A DNA stretch of 64,000 nucleotides from JASTVH01 sp042862465. GTDB lineage: Bacteria; Pseudomonadota; Gammaproteobacteria; Pseudomonadales; Oleiphilaceae. Each line of letters begins with the position of its first letter. Position 1 is the first letter of the stretch. Under the pieces are notes generated by a model that did not search any database, was not told the DNA's origin, and was given only the letters and a program-made list of their open reading frames with translations. A program made the translations under genes and the position numbers. Below are positions 25,958-34,573 of this stretch, one piece after another. The stretch covers positions 499,915-563,914 of the forward strand of contig JASTVH010000002.1 of the NCBI GenBank assembly GCA_042862465.1, given 5' to 3'.

Positions 25958-27571
25958 TTACAGCTGGAACCGGGAGACAGAGCCCTTGAGCCGGTGGGCC
26001 TCTTCCAGCAGTGCCTCCCCGGCCTGGCTGGACTCGTCCACGCCGCTCACCGCCTCGCCCGAGGCGGCACTGATCTGTTGCAGGCGTCGGCTCATATCCT
26101 CGGCGACGGCGCTCTGCTCTTCGGTGGTGGAGGCCACCTGGGTGTTCATGTCGGTGAGTTGAGTCACCGCCTCCCGGATGGCGTTGAACTGGTGCTGGGC
26201 ATCCGAGGCGCGCTCGGCCCCCTGGGCACTGGTTTCGCGGCCGCTTTCCATGGCGCCTACCGCCTGCTTGATGCGACCCTGAAGGCTCTCGATCATGCGC
26301 TGAATATCGTGACTGGCGCTCTGCACCTTGGCGGCCAGCCCCCTCACCTCGTCGGCCACCACGGCAAAGCCGCGCCCGTCTTCACCGGCCCGGGCCGCTT
26401 CGATGGCGGCATTGAGGGCCAGCAGATTGGTTTGCTCGGCCACACCCTGGATCACTTCGAGGATGTTGCCGATCTCGCCGGATTCGCGTTCCACCTCGCT
26501 CATCAGGGCGGCCGTTTCAGCCATCTCCCGGGCCAGGCCTTCCACATCCTGCAGCAGTGGGGTCATGACCGCATGCCCGGTCGATACATTCTCGTCCGCG
26601 GCCTTGGCCGCATCGGCTGCCGAAGCGGTATGCCCGGCTACATCGGCGACACTCGACTGCAACTCCTCCATGGCGGCGGCCACCTGTTCGGTTTCCCGGG
26701 TCTGTTCGTTGAGGCGATGGCTGGCCTGCCCAAGGCCGGAAGACAGCTGGGTCACTGAGGTCACCAGGGAATCGGCCGCGCCCAGGATGTGGCTGACCAG
26801 CGAATGCAGATCTTCGCGCATGCGGTTGGTTGTCGCCGCGAGTTGGCTGACTTCATCCTTGCCGGAGACCGGCAGGGGATTGCCCGAAAGACGACCCTGG
26901 GCAATGCCCTCCAGGGCCTGGGTCACGGCCGGCAGTTGGCGGATACCGCGAACATTGAGAATCAGCATCATCACCAGGGCGAGAATCAGTACCACCGACG
27001 AGCCCAGGGCCCAGTTCTGCCCCAGCGCCTCGCCGTGACTCAGTTCATGGGTTCTTTCCTGTGCGTTCGCCACGGCTTCATCAACAAACCGGTTGAGTTT
27101 GTCGCTGAGCCTGCTGGCGGCCTGGTCAAACTTCGGCATCATCCGGTTGCCGGCGCTGGGCCCGTCCTGCATATAGGCTTCTGCCATTTGCCGGCCAATA
27201 AGGTAATAGGGGGCGAAGGCCTGCTCCAACGACTGGTACTCCCCGGCGTTGTCCGGATCGATTCGCTTGAGTTCTGCCAATGCGGACTTGAATCGTTGGG
27301 CGTTGCTTGCGGCTTCGTCCAGGCCGTCATCGAGACCGTCCAGCCCGCGGGTGGCACTGATGTCCGACAGAAACTGCTGCACCTGGACCACATTGAGCCG
27401 GGCCCGATGCGCCAGATTCAGCTTGGTGAGGGTTGTGTCGGCGAGAGTGCGGGAATGGTCGAGGTTTTGTTCGGCGGTGACGGTGATCATGACGGCCTGG
27501 CCGATCACCAACATCAGGAACAGGGCGCCAAGGCCCAAAAGACGGAAACGCAGACTGTGCCAGTTGAACAT
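25958..27571 (-). CDS. Methyl-accepting chemotaxis protein
   Basis: 537 residues from ATG 27571, preceded by AAAAGGAGTATTC; the frame runs on to 27868 but the leader has no ribosome site. One N-terminal helix (about 9-30), a helical periplasmic sensor (about 31-185; consistent with a 4HB type), a second helix (about 190-210), HAMP (about 212-265) and the signalling coiled coil. The hairpin tip VAEQTNLLALNAAIEAARAG and FAVVADEVRGLAA are canonical. No C-terminal CheB/CheR tether is visible. Ligand unknown. It is convergent with the binding protein gene. Confidence 0.94.
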   Translation of the reverse strand: MFNWHSLRFRLLGLGALFLMLVIGQAVMITVTAEQNLDHSRTLADTTLTKLNLAHRARLNVVQVQQFLSDISATRGLDGLDDGLDEAASNAQRFKSALAELKRIDPDNAGEYQSLEQAFAPYYLIGRQMAEAYMQDGPSAGNRMMPKFDQAASRLSDKLNRFVDEAVANAQERTHELSHGEALGQNWALGSSVVLILALVMMLILNVRGIRQLPAVTQALEGIAQGRLSGNPLPVSGKDEVSQLAATTNRMREDLHSLVSHILGAADSLVTSVTQLSSGLGQASHRLNEQTRETEQVAAAMEELQSSVADVAGHTASAADAAKAADENVSTGHAVMTPLLQDVEGLAREMAETAALMSEVERESGEIGNILEVIQGVAEQTNLLALNAAIEAARAGEDGRGFAVVADEVRGLAAKVQSASHDIQRMIESLQGRIKQAVGAMESGRETSAQGAERASDAQHQFNAIREAVTQLTDMNTQVASTTEEQSAVAEDMSRRLQQISAASGEAVSGVDESSQAGEALLEEAHRLKGSVSRFQL

Positions 27572-27959
27572 GAATACTCCTTTTCGCGGCTGTGGCAGCC
27601 CCTGCCGCCGTGCTGGCGGACGGGATCGGACCTGAAGGGAACCGGGCCTTGAGGGGATGAAAGCACGGTGATCCGAAGCTGATGTGACGTCTTTGAGTAT
27701 AGGTGGGTGTTTTTTGATCGGCTGGCCGAATATTGCAGAGTTCGCCAGAGGCGCGGGTTGTGATCCGTTGGTGTTCATTCCTGATGTGTCATTGGTGAAC
27801 GGATGCCCTCCATTCGCGGGCAGTCCCCAGGCTACAGAATGGTAATGCCAAAGCGCTTTCGCCGACATTTTATCTCGTCATAAAGTGTCCTTGGGACATC
27901 AGGAAATGCCCCAATCATGACGGCACAACCATTTCCCGGCACAGAGAAGGGAGGCTGGT
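27572..27959. other. Intergenic region between divergent chemoreceptor and sulfur-protein genes
   Basis: 388 bp with no convincing gene. It holds both promoters and the chemoreceptor ribosome site near its left end. A GAGAAGGGAGG ribosome site for the downstream gene lies near the right end. I see no strong repeat or operator. Confidence 0.5.
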
Positions 27960-29324
27960 ATGCAACTCGAGAAGATCAAGACCGAGGGAATCGCGCATCT
28001 CTCCTACATGGTGATCGACGGTAAACAGGCGGCAGTGATCGATCCCCGCCGTGATACCGAGCAGTATCTGGAAAAGGCCCGCAATGCCGGTGCCCAAATC
28101 ACCCACGTGTTCGAGACCCACCGTAATGAGGACTATGTAGTGGGCTCCCATGCCCTTGCCGAGCAGACCGGGGCCCGGGTGTATCATGGCCCGGTGGATG
28201 GCGGCGAGGCGGTTCGTCATGCCAATACCGTGCGGGAGAATGACCAGTTCGATATCGGTTCGGCCCGCCTGCGGATTCTGGAAACCCCCGGTCATACCCA
28301 CGACAGCATTTCCATTGCGCTTATGGACACGGATGTATCGGAGCAGGATCCGGTGGCTGTCTTCACCGGAGACACCCTGTTTATCGGCGATGTGGGGCGT
28401 ACGGACTTCTATCCGCAACAACGCGAAGAAATGGCTGCCCAGCTGTACCACAGCCTGTTCGATAAGCTGTTGCCCCTGGGGGATGGCGTGATGGTGCTGC
28501 CTGCCCACGGCGCCGGTTCGGTCTGTGGCAATGCCATGGCCGATCGCGAGTTCTCCACGCTCGGCTTTGAGCGGCAGCAAAACCCACGGCTGCAGCTGTC
28601 TCGTGATGAATTCATCAAGGCCAAGAGCGAGGAACACCACTATATCCCGCCCTACTTCGAGGCCATGGAAGAAGCCAACCAGAATGCGCCGGGACGCTCG
28701 GAAGTGCCCCACCCGCTCCCCCTTGGGCCTTCCGAGTTTGGCAAGGCGCTTGAAAACGGCGCACTTGCGGTGGATCTGCGCACAGCCGAAGCCTATTGCG
28801 GGGCTCACATCCCCGGCAGTCTCTCCTTGCCGGCGGACGTCATTCCCGCTTACGCCGGATGGATGCTGCGCTACGACCAGGACCTGGTGCTGATCGCTGA
28901 TGGCCCGGCCATGCTGGATAGCGGTGTGCACGCCTTGTATCGGCTCGGGTTCGATCGCATCCAGGGCTACCTGCAGCCAGACATGACCGCCTGGGAAGCC
29001 AGCGGCGCGGACTACCGCGGTGTCCCGACGCTCTCTGCCAAAGGCCTGAAAGCACGTTATGACGAGGGCGAAGCATTTGCCCTGCTGGACGTGCGCAGTA
29101 TCGAGGAGTTCGAAGCGGGCCACTTGCGCGATGCCACGCACCTGTATCTGGGGCATCTCCCGGACCAGCTGAAAGAACTCCCTCGCGAGCGCCCGATCGT
29201 GACGTTCTGCGGCAGTGGCAAGCGCGCCAGCGTCGCGGCCTCTCTGCTGCTGCGCCATGGCTTCCGTCAGGTTGAGAACTGCCTGGGCTCCATGCAGGCC
29301 TGCAAGGTCATTGGTTGCGACTAG
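27960..29324 (+). CDS. MBL-fold/double-rhodanese sulfur-transfer protein
   Basis: 454 residues. An N-terminal metallo-beta-lactamase domain (1-240) resembles persulfide dioxygenases, but the HxHxDH motif is changed: the site reads ETHRNEDYVVGSHALAE, keeping one His and one Asp and losing two His. Later positions remain (ETPGHTHDSISIAL, FTGDTLFIGDVGRTD, LPAHGAGSVCG). A central rhodanese domain (about 250-345) has no catalytic Cys. The C-terminal rhodanese domain (about 360-450) has a good active loop, FCGSGKRASVA. It probably handles persulfide or sulfane sulfur; whether it is an oxygenase is doubtful. Confidence 0.85.
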   Translation: MQLEKIKTEGIAHLSYMVIDGKQAAVIDPRRDTEQYLEKARNAGAQITHVFETHRNEDYVVGSHALAEQTGARVYHGPVDGGEAVRHANTVRENDQFDIGSARLRILETPGHTHDSISIALMDTDVSEQDPVAVFTGDTLFIGDVGRTDFYPQQREEMAAQLYHSLFDKLLPLGDGVMVLPAHGAGSVCGNAMADREFSTLGFERQQNPRLQLSRDEFIKAKSEEHHYIPPYFEAMEEANQNAPGRSEVPHPLPLGPSEFGKALENGALAVDLRTAEAYCGAHIPGSLSLPADVIPAYAGWMLRYDQDLVLIADGPAMLDSGVHALYRLGFDRIQGYLQPDMTAWEASGADYRGVPTLSAKGLKARYDEGEAFALLDVRSIEEFEAGHLRDATHLYLGHLPDQLKELPRERPIVTFCGSGKRASVAASLLLRHGFRQVENCLGSMQACKVIGCD

Positions 29325-29372
29325 TCGTGTGCATTGGCGGGAAGCCGGTGCGATTGTGGGTAATCCGAACGC

Positions 29373-30563
29373 TCAGGCGGCCGCCATCTCCCGAGCCACC
29401 GCTCGGGGTGCCCCTACAGCCAGCAGGACGGCCCCCGTCGAGCAGGCCAGCATGCTGGCCACGATGGGCAGCAGGGCCTCGCCGCCGAGGACCGAAGACA
29501 GGGCGCTGATGCCCCCGGCGATGGTGAACTGGGAGGCGCCGAGCAGTGCGGCGGCGGTGCCCCCCAGATGCGGGAAGTATTCCAGGGCATTGGCCATGTT
29601 GTTGGGCACGATGCCGCCCTGACAGCCTATGCCGGCGATGATGCAGGCAGCGACCAGCCAGAACGGTCCTTCCATTACCACCACGCTGACCAGGGCGATC
29701 AGCGCCAGCCATTGCATCACCACCTGGATACGCAACAGGGTGACCGAGTGGAATCGGCGCAGCAGCGGGCGGTTGATCAGATTCAGTATGGCCATCACCA
29801 CGATGTTGGCGGCAAAGAGTATCGAAAACTGGCTATTGGAGAGCCCGAACCACTCCTGGTAAATGAACGAGGAGTGGGTGATGAACAGCAGCATGGTGCT
29901 GAAGCACAGCACCTGGATCCCCACAAAGCGCATGGTGGCCCGATGGCGCAGCACCAGCAGGTAATTGGTGACCAGCGTGCGTGGCGGCGTGCGGACGCGC
30001 GGCTGCGCATACAGGCGCGGCAACAGCAGGCCGCGCAGGGCCAGTGCCAGGAACAGGGCGTAACCGGCGAGCACCAGGAAGATGCCCTGCTAGGTGCCCA
30101 GGGTTAGCACCAGCGTCCCCAGGGAGGGGGCGGCCGCCGGCGCGATGAACATGATCAGCCCGATCATGCCGAACAGCCGCGCGGCATCCTGGCCGTTGAC
30201 CTGATCACGCACGATCGCCGGCACCGACACCGCACAGAAGGCCCCGCCAATCCCCTGGATTACCCGCCAGAGCACCATGTCCGAGAGGCTATCGGCCAGT
30301 GAGACCATCACCGCGGCAGCGGCGAAGATGGCCAGGCCACCCAGCAGAATGGGGGCACGGCCATAGCGGTCGGACAGCGGACCGCCCACCAGTTGGGCCA
30401 GGCCCAGGGTGGTGACGTAGGCACTCAGGGTGAGGCCGACATCGTTGAGCCCCCTGTCAAAGGTTCCGGCAATGCTCGGGAACGCCGGCAGGTAGGCGTC
30501 CAGCGCCAGTGGCCCGAGGGCGACCGTCATGCCTAGCAGTACTGCGATCCGAAAATGCGACAC
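29373..30563 (-). pseudogene. Bcr/CflA-type multidrug efflux gene split by an in-frame amber codon
   Basis: The frame encodes a 12-helix Bcr/CflA major-facilitator protein: N-terminal SLADSLSDMVLWRVIQGIGG and DRYGRAPILLGG are typical. After LGTLVLTLGT it meets TAG at 30090-30092, then continues in the same frame with QGIFLVLAGYALFLALAL to a normal C-terminus at 29373. Relatives have Trp followed by an IF-type motif here, so TGG to TAG is the simplest cause. It is one gene of 396 codons, not two. A read error or amber suppression are alternatives. The first GTG after the stop has no ribosome site. Confidence 0.85.
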
Positions 30564-30676
30564 CCTTCACCTCCCCTGAAAGAACATAGGAAGCTAACAA
30601 TGACGCGGAGTCTGGGCAATGCGCAGTTTCCGAAACGGCAGGGGGTCGCCTAAAGCGGTGCGGTATGCAGAGAGGG

Positions 30677-30714
30677 CCGGGACAGGCCACGGGGTTACCG
30701 TAACGCTGTCCCGG
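30677..30714 (-). terminator. Strong inverted repeat downstream of the secreted hydrolase gene
   Basis: CCGGGACAG (30677-30685) is perfectly matched by CTGTCCCGG (30706-30714), with ACGG/CCGT pairing in the loop. It lies about 15 bp past the hydrolase stop on the minus strand. It lacks a T tract after the stem, so intrinsic termination is likely but not certain. Confidence 0.5.
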
Positions 30715-30728
30715 GATATGGGGTGGGA

Positions 30729-32003
30729 TCAGTTCAGGGAACTGGCCAGTACCTGTGCCAGGGTCTTGTCGTCAGCGTCGCGGATGCGGACGTACTTGTT
30801 CAGGAAGATGTCCCAGGTGGTCTTGGTGTTCACGTCGATGGTCACATCGCCGACTTGGGCGTCGGTGATCAGCGGGGCCATGCGATTGCCGCTGTCGTCC
30901 CACTGCTGGCCGTTATGGCGCAGGTTCTCGACCTGGATGAACGGATAGTGGTAGTTGTAGTAGGAACTCGGGGCGTCGGCCCACATCGTGACCTTGCCGT
31001 CGAGGGTCCGGTTCCAGACACAGGAATCATAGGCTTCAGCTTGTGAAGAACCACAGCTGCTGTGCAGGGGGACCACGCTGTCGTCGTGACCCTTGATGAA
31101 CAGGTGGGTAATAAAGCCGTAGGGCTCGTCACCCGCGCCTGCCACACGCAGATGCGGGACGCCGTCGGGGTTGGCCAGGCCGGTGTTGCGGGCATTTTGC
31201 GGCTGCAGGTCATAGAGAACGCCGGCCTGGAACTGCTTGCCTGGAGCCATGTAATCGACGCCGTTGCTGCCGAGGAACAGGTTCAGCCAGTCGTTGATGT
31301 CGTCCACCTCATCCTGTTTCTCGGGGGACAGCACGGTGCTGGAGGCCAGATCATCCAGGTAATTGGCCAGTTCATAGAGAATGGCCGCCCCTTCCGTGCC
31401 GCCGCGGGCGCCGGCCAGGTCGATATAGGTGGTGACGTCGAAGGCGTTGCGGGCATTCGAATTGAGCAGCGAGGCCTTGTTTTCTTCCACGTACTGCATG
31501 ACCAGGTCGCCGGTGGAGTGGGTGATCACGATACAGCCATTGGTGCGGGTGCAGTAGGTCGGATCGTTGGCGAACAGGCTGTTGAGCTGTTGCGCGATGG
31601 TGGCGCCGATCCCCTGCCCGCTGGCTTCCTCCAGCCGGTGGGTGGAGTCGAAGTGGAGAATCTTGGCATTCGGGTCGTTGTAGAAGACGGCCTGGTGGGA
31701 CGTGTCGTAGATATTGAACGTCGTGCCATTGGCATCCTTCAACAGCGGCAGGTTCTGGTCCAGCAGTGTCAGGCCGGTGGGATTGGCGACCCGGATCGCG
31801 CCATTGCCGTTGTTGTAGAGGCCAAAGCGATTCCAGTAGTTGTAGGCGAAGCGCTTGCCGTCGTCATCGGTCTGCGAGACGAACACATGCTGGAGCTGGA
31901 AACCCTGCACCAGTATGAGATTTTTCCCGGCCAGCTGGCCGGCAGTGGCAGTGAGAGATGCTGCCAACAGCATGGTGGTGATTAATAGTCCTCTGATTTT
32001 CAT
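30729..32003 (-). CDS. Secreted alpha/beta-hydrolase (lipase-like)
   Basis: 424 residues from ATG 32003 with a GCAGGAG site; the longer frame adds 13 residues. The signal peptide (MKIRGLLITTMLLAASLTATA) precedes a hydrolase that opens with NLILVQGFQLQHVFV, the oxyanion-side strand. The nucleophile elbow is IVITHSTGDLVMQY (Ser163, THSTG in place of GHSxG). KGHDDSVVPLHSSCGSS carries likely acid and base residues. Paired Cys (about 151/157) may form a disulfide. It follows a membrane-anchored gene by 54 bp, as lipases often sit beside their foldases. Substrate unknown; true lipase activity is an inference. Confidence 0.85.
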   Translation of the reverse strand: MKIRGLLITTMLLAASLTATAGQLAGKNLILVQGFQLQHVFVSQTDDDGKRFAYNYWNRFGLYNNGNGAIRVANPTGLTLLDQNLPLLKDANGTTFNIYDTSHQAVFYNDPNAKILHFDSTHRLEEASGQGIGATIAQQLNSLFANDPTYCTRTNGCIVITHSTGDLVMQYVEENKASLLNSNARNAFDVTTYIDLAGARGGTEGAAILYELANYLDDLASSTVLSPEKQDEVDDINDWLNLFLGSNGVDYMAPGKQFQAGVLYDLQPQNARNTGLANPDGVPHLRVAGAGDEPYGFITHLFIKGHDDSVVPLHSSCGSSQAEAYDSCVWNRTLDGKVTMWADAPSSYYNYHYPFIQVENLRHNGQQWDDSGNRMAPLITDAQVGDVTIDVNTKTTWDIFLNKYVRIRDADDKTLAQVLASSLN

Positions 32004-32057
32004 CGTTTTCTCCTGCTTTTGTTGCCTTGTTGTTGTTTTCAAAAAAAGAGAGAAGGT

Positions 32058-33185
32058 TTACGACCCCAGTCGTTGCAGCTCCCGGGCGATCCGCTGGGCC
32101 TTCGGGTTGACGTAGGGTTTGTCGGTGTACTCGTCGAAGCTGTGGCCTTCCACGGAAAACCGCTTCTGGTCCACGCGACCGTATTCGGTGATGTAGTCCG
32201 GCGCGGTGGGCAGCCGTGTCAGCATCACATCCCCCAGTTCATAGGGGCCTTCCGACCCCGCCTGCTTGAGGGCGGCGATATGCGCCTTGAGGACCAGAGA
32301 GCCGTTGCTGGCACTCAGGTCATCTTCGGCCCGCAGGTGGACCAGGGGGTCGCCCGTTTTGGCGTCGTACAGGTTGGCTTTGAGGCGATGGCGTCCCGGC
32401 TTGTCCGTGGAGACGTACACGGGAATGCGCAGGTACTCGCCCCGCACCTCCGCCGGGGCCACCCCTTCCACGTCCGCCACGGTCGAGACGTATTCGATGG
32501 TGGTGCTGCGGGAATAACTTTCTCCGCGGAAGGCAAATTGGGCCTCGATAGTGAGGGTCTCTTTCCAGCCGACATCGCTCAACTGCAGGGCGTTGAAATC
32601 CAGGTAGTAGCTGTGAGCATCATCCGGCGCTGCGCTCACCGTGGCCTGACCGATCACCTCACCGCCGCGCTTCAGTCGGGCAGTGACCATGCTGGTTTCC
32701 TGGTCAGACAAACCGGAAATGCGCGCACTGGCCACCAGCGGGTCGCCGGCGTAATAGCGGAACTGGTTGGTCAGGATCGACAGGGTCGGGCTACCCGGAT
32801 CATCCAGTTTGGCCGGCTGGTCGTTCGGCACCGGGATGTCCGAGCGGTATTTGCTTTCCAGCTCGTCGGCGTTGATGGGGCGGGAGAAGTCCGGGTATTG
32901 GCTTTGGGCCTGGTAGGCATCGCTGATGGTACGCAGCTTTTCCTTCATGGCGTCATCGAAATCGAAACCTTCGGCCTTCTTTTTAACACCGGGCAGTTCC
33001 GGAGTGACGGCTGTGGCAGGCGTTTGCTTGGCCGGTTGGGCGGGTGTGAGCGCCGGTTGGGAATCGGCTACTTGGGCCGGGCCTGGTTCCCCGCCCGGGA
33101 CCACAAAATAAACGACCGCCGCGACCGTGCAGACCAGTGCCAGCGGCAAGGCCATTCGCCCGGAGAGGCGAGAGAGCTTACGCAT
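32058..33185 (-). CDS. Membrane-anchored periplasmic protein, partner of the downstream hydrolase
   Basis: 375 residues. One N-terminal helix (about 11-29, MALPLALVCTVAAVVYFVVP) and a Pro/Ala/Thr-rich linker (30-70) precede a mostly beta periplasmic body. Ig-like strands can be seen (SILTNQFRYYAGDPLVASAR; GEYLRIPVYVSTDKPGRHRL; SLVLKAHIAALKQAGSEGPY). There is no catalytic motif and no Cys in the body. This anchor-plus-linker plan mirrors lipase foldases (Lif), but the RxxFDY motif of Lif is missing. With the hydrolase gene 54 bp downstream it could be a chaperone, inhibitor or carrier for it (inference). Family not identified with confidence. Confidence 0.7.
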   Translation of the reverse strand: MRKLSRLSGRMALPLALVCTVAAVVYFVVPGGEPGPAQVADSQPALTPAQPAKQTPATAVTPELPGVKKKAEGFDFDDAMKEKLRTISDAYQAQSQYPDFSRPINADELESKYRSDIPVPNDQPAKLDDPGSPTLSILTNQFRYYAGDPLVASARISGLSDQETSMVTARLKRGGEVIGQATVSAAPDDAHSYYLDFNALQLSDVGWKETLTIEAQFAFRGESYSRSTTIEYVSTVADVEGVAPAEVRGEYLRIPVYVSTDKPGRHRLKANLYDAKTGDPLVHLRAEDDLSASNGSLVLKAHIAALKQAGSEGPYELGDVMLTRLPTAPDYITEYGRVDQKRFSVEGHSFDEYTDKPYVNPKAQRIARELQRLGS

Positions 33186-33568
33186 GAACGGACCCTTGTT
33201 ATTGTTGTATGGCCCTCCAAAATTACACTTCGCATCTGCAACTTAAATCCCGCAAATGGGTGAGTCGTTGTCGATGCCTTAAGAGGCCGATATCTCGCCA
33301 GGAGACCTCTGGCGGCGGCTTTGTGGCCGATTAAAAGCGTCTGCGTGTTATTGAGGCGGCTGTGACGCAGGTCTCAATCCGCCACGCCTCATCAGTTCGT
33401 TCATGTGTGGCCAGCGGCCCTTGTCGCGTATTCGGGCCTTATACCTCACTGTGATTGGCTGTGGGGATGACGAAAAGCGGCAGGCGGGGATGCCGTGGGG
33501 CGGAGGTTTTGGAGGTGGATGAACCGGGGCACCAATGGGCAACCCCGGACAGATGGAGGCGCGCGGGC
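33186..33568. other. Intergenic region with a hairpin downstream of tsdA
   Basis: 383 bp holding the promoter of the anchored-protein gene and the 3' end of the tsd transcript. Short frames here look like shadows. CCGGGG (33524-33529) pairs with CCCCGG (33543-33548) around a 13-base loop, about 20 bp past the tsdA stop, and may be a terminator. Nothing else stands out. Confidence 0.45.
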
Positions 33569-34555
33569 CTATCCCGCGCCATCCCCCAGTGTGTGATCAC
33601 GCACGTCCTCGTTGTAAAGGCACTGGTGGTTGTGCCATTTCTTGGCCGTGCTGGCCTTGCTGCCTTCCCAGCGCGGGTCTTGCGGCCGTTCGTGGCTATT
33701 GATGAAGGCGGCCACGTCCCAGGCCTGTTGGTCCGTGAGGGCGGCTGATTTCTCAACCGGATTGGCCTTGCCCAGTGGCATGTTGTACTTGATGAAGGCG
33801 GCAGCGGTATTGATCCGGTGCATGCCGGCACCCCAGTTGTAGGCCTTGGCCCCCCAGAGAGGCGGGAAAATCTGCCGGCCGTCGTCGTCGAACTGCCCGG
33901 CGCCGTCACTGCCGTGGCAAAGGGCACACTGGTTCTGGTAAACCTCCTCTCCCCGGCTCACGCTGTAACCGCCCTCAGGCTTTGGAACATTCGCATAGCC
34001 GCGCCCAGGCAGGCTTTTGCCAATCGGCGCGCCCCGGGCCGACCAGAAAAAGAACGCCTGCAGATCCTTCAGCACCTGACTGTCCGGCTCGGGCGGCCCG
34101 CCGGCCTCGGAATCCTGGGCGTTCATGGAAAAGGTGAAACAGCCGCGGATACGCTCGTCCATGGTATTCACATGGTCGTTCTTGCCCCGGTACTTGGGAT
34201 AGACCCCCCAGGCCCCCCACATGGGCGCGGAGTTGGCGACCAGGCCGCCGCCCAGATGGCAGTTGGTGCAATTCTGGCTGTTGCCCACGAAGCGCTTGGC
34301 CTCCGGGTGCTGGCGGGTATTCACGAAGGCCTCCCGGCCACTGCGCACACTGTCACCGAAAGGCCCCTCGGGAATTTCGTCGAGACTGGGCGGCTGGTGG
34401 TAACCCTCGACCCCGGGAGCCGGCGAGGGTTCAAGCTCCACCTGCTCCGTCAGCGTCTCGTCCGCGTGGGCAGGCATGGCAGAAAACGCCAGAATCGCCG
34501 GCAACAGCAGACCCGGGATGCCAGCAAGATAGGGGGGGAAGTCCTTGATCTTCAT
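33569..34555 (-). CDS. tsdA: Thiosulfate dehydrogenase, diheme cytochrome c
   Basis: 328 residues with a signal peptide ending near AHADE. Two c-type heme sites: CTNCH (96-100) and CALCH (210-214). The first domain carries the TsdA box QNCTNCHLGGG, then APMWGAWGVYPKYRGKNDHV and RIRGCFTFSMN. Cys139 in the latter matches the unusual axial Cys ligand of heme 1 in TsdA. Lys/Met residues in FIKYNMPLGK fit the heme 2 ligand. TsdA oxidises two thiosulfate to tetrathionate (or the reverse). The gene follows a diheme c4-type gene by 18 bp, as in tsdBA operons. Direction of the reaction is not predictable. Confidence 0.9.
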   Translation of the reverse strand: MKIKDFPPYLAGIPGLLLPAILAFSAMPAHADETLTEQVELEPSPAPGVEGYHQPPSLDEIPEGPFGDSVRSGREAFVNTRQHPEAKRFVGNSQNCTNCHLGGGLVANSAPMWGAWGVYPKYRGKNDHVNTMDERIRGCFTFSMNAQDSEAGGPPEPDSQVLKDLQAFFFWSARGAPIGKSLPGRGYANVPKPEGGYSVSRGEEVYQNQCALCHGSDGAGQFDDDGRQIFPPLWGAKAYNWGAGMHRINTAAAFIKYNMPLGKANPVEKSAALTDQQAWDVAAFINSHERPQDPRWEGSKASTAKKWHNHQCLYNEDVRDHTLGDGAG

Positions 34556-34573
34556 GGTGGCCTCCGGTCGGGG

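Noticed and set aside
27915..29258. Minus-strand 447-residue frame opposite the MBL-rhodanese gene
   Set aside because: Antisense shadow, low-complexity composition.
29373..30563. Treating the two halves of the Bcr/CflA frame as two genes
   Set aside because: The halves are in one frame with only a TAG between them and the second has no ribosome site.
32058..33185. Calling the anchored protein a lipase foldase (Lif)
   Set aside because: Topology and gene order fit but the RxxFDY motif is absent and the body looks beta-rich, not helical.
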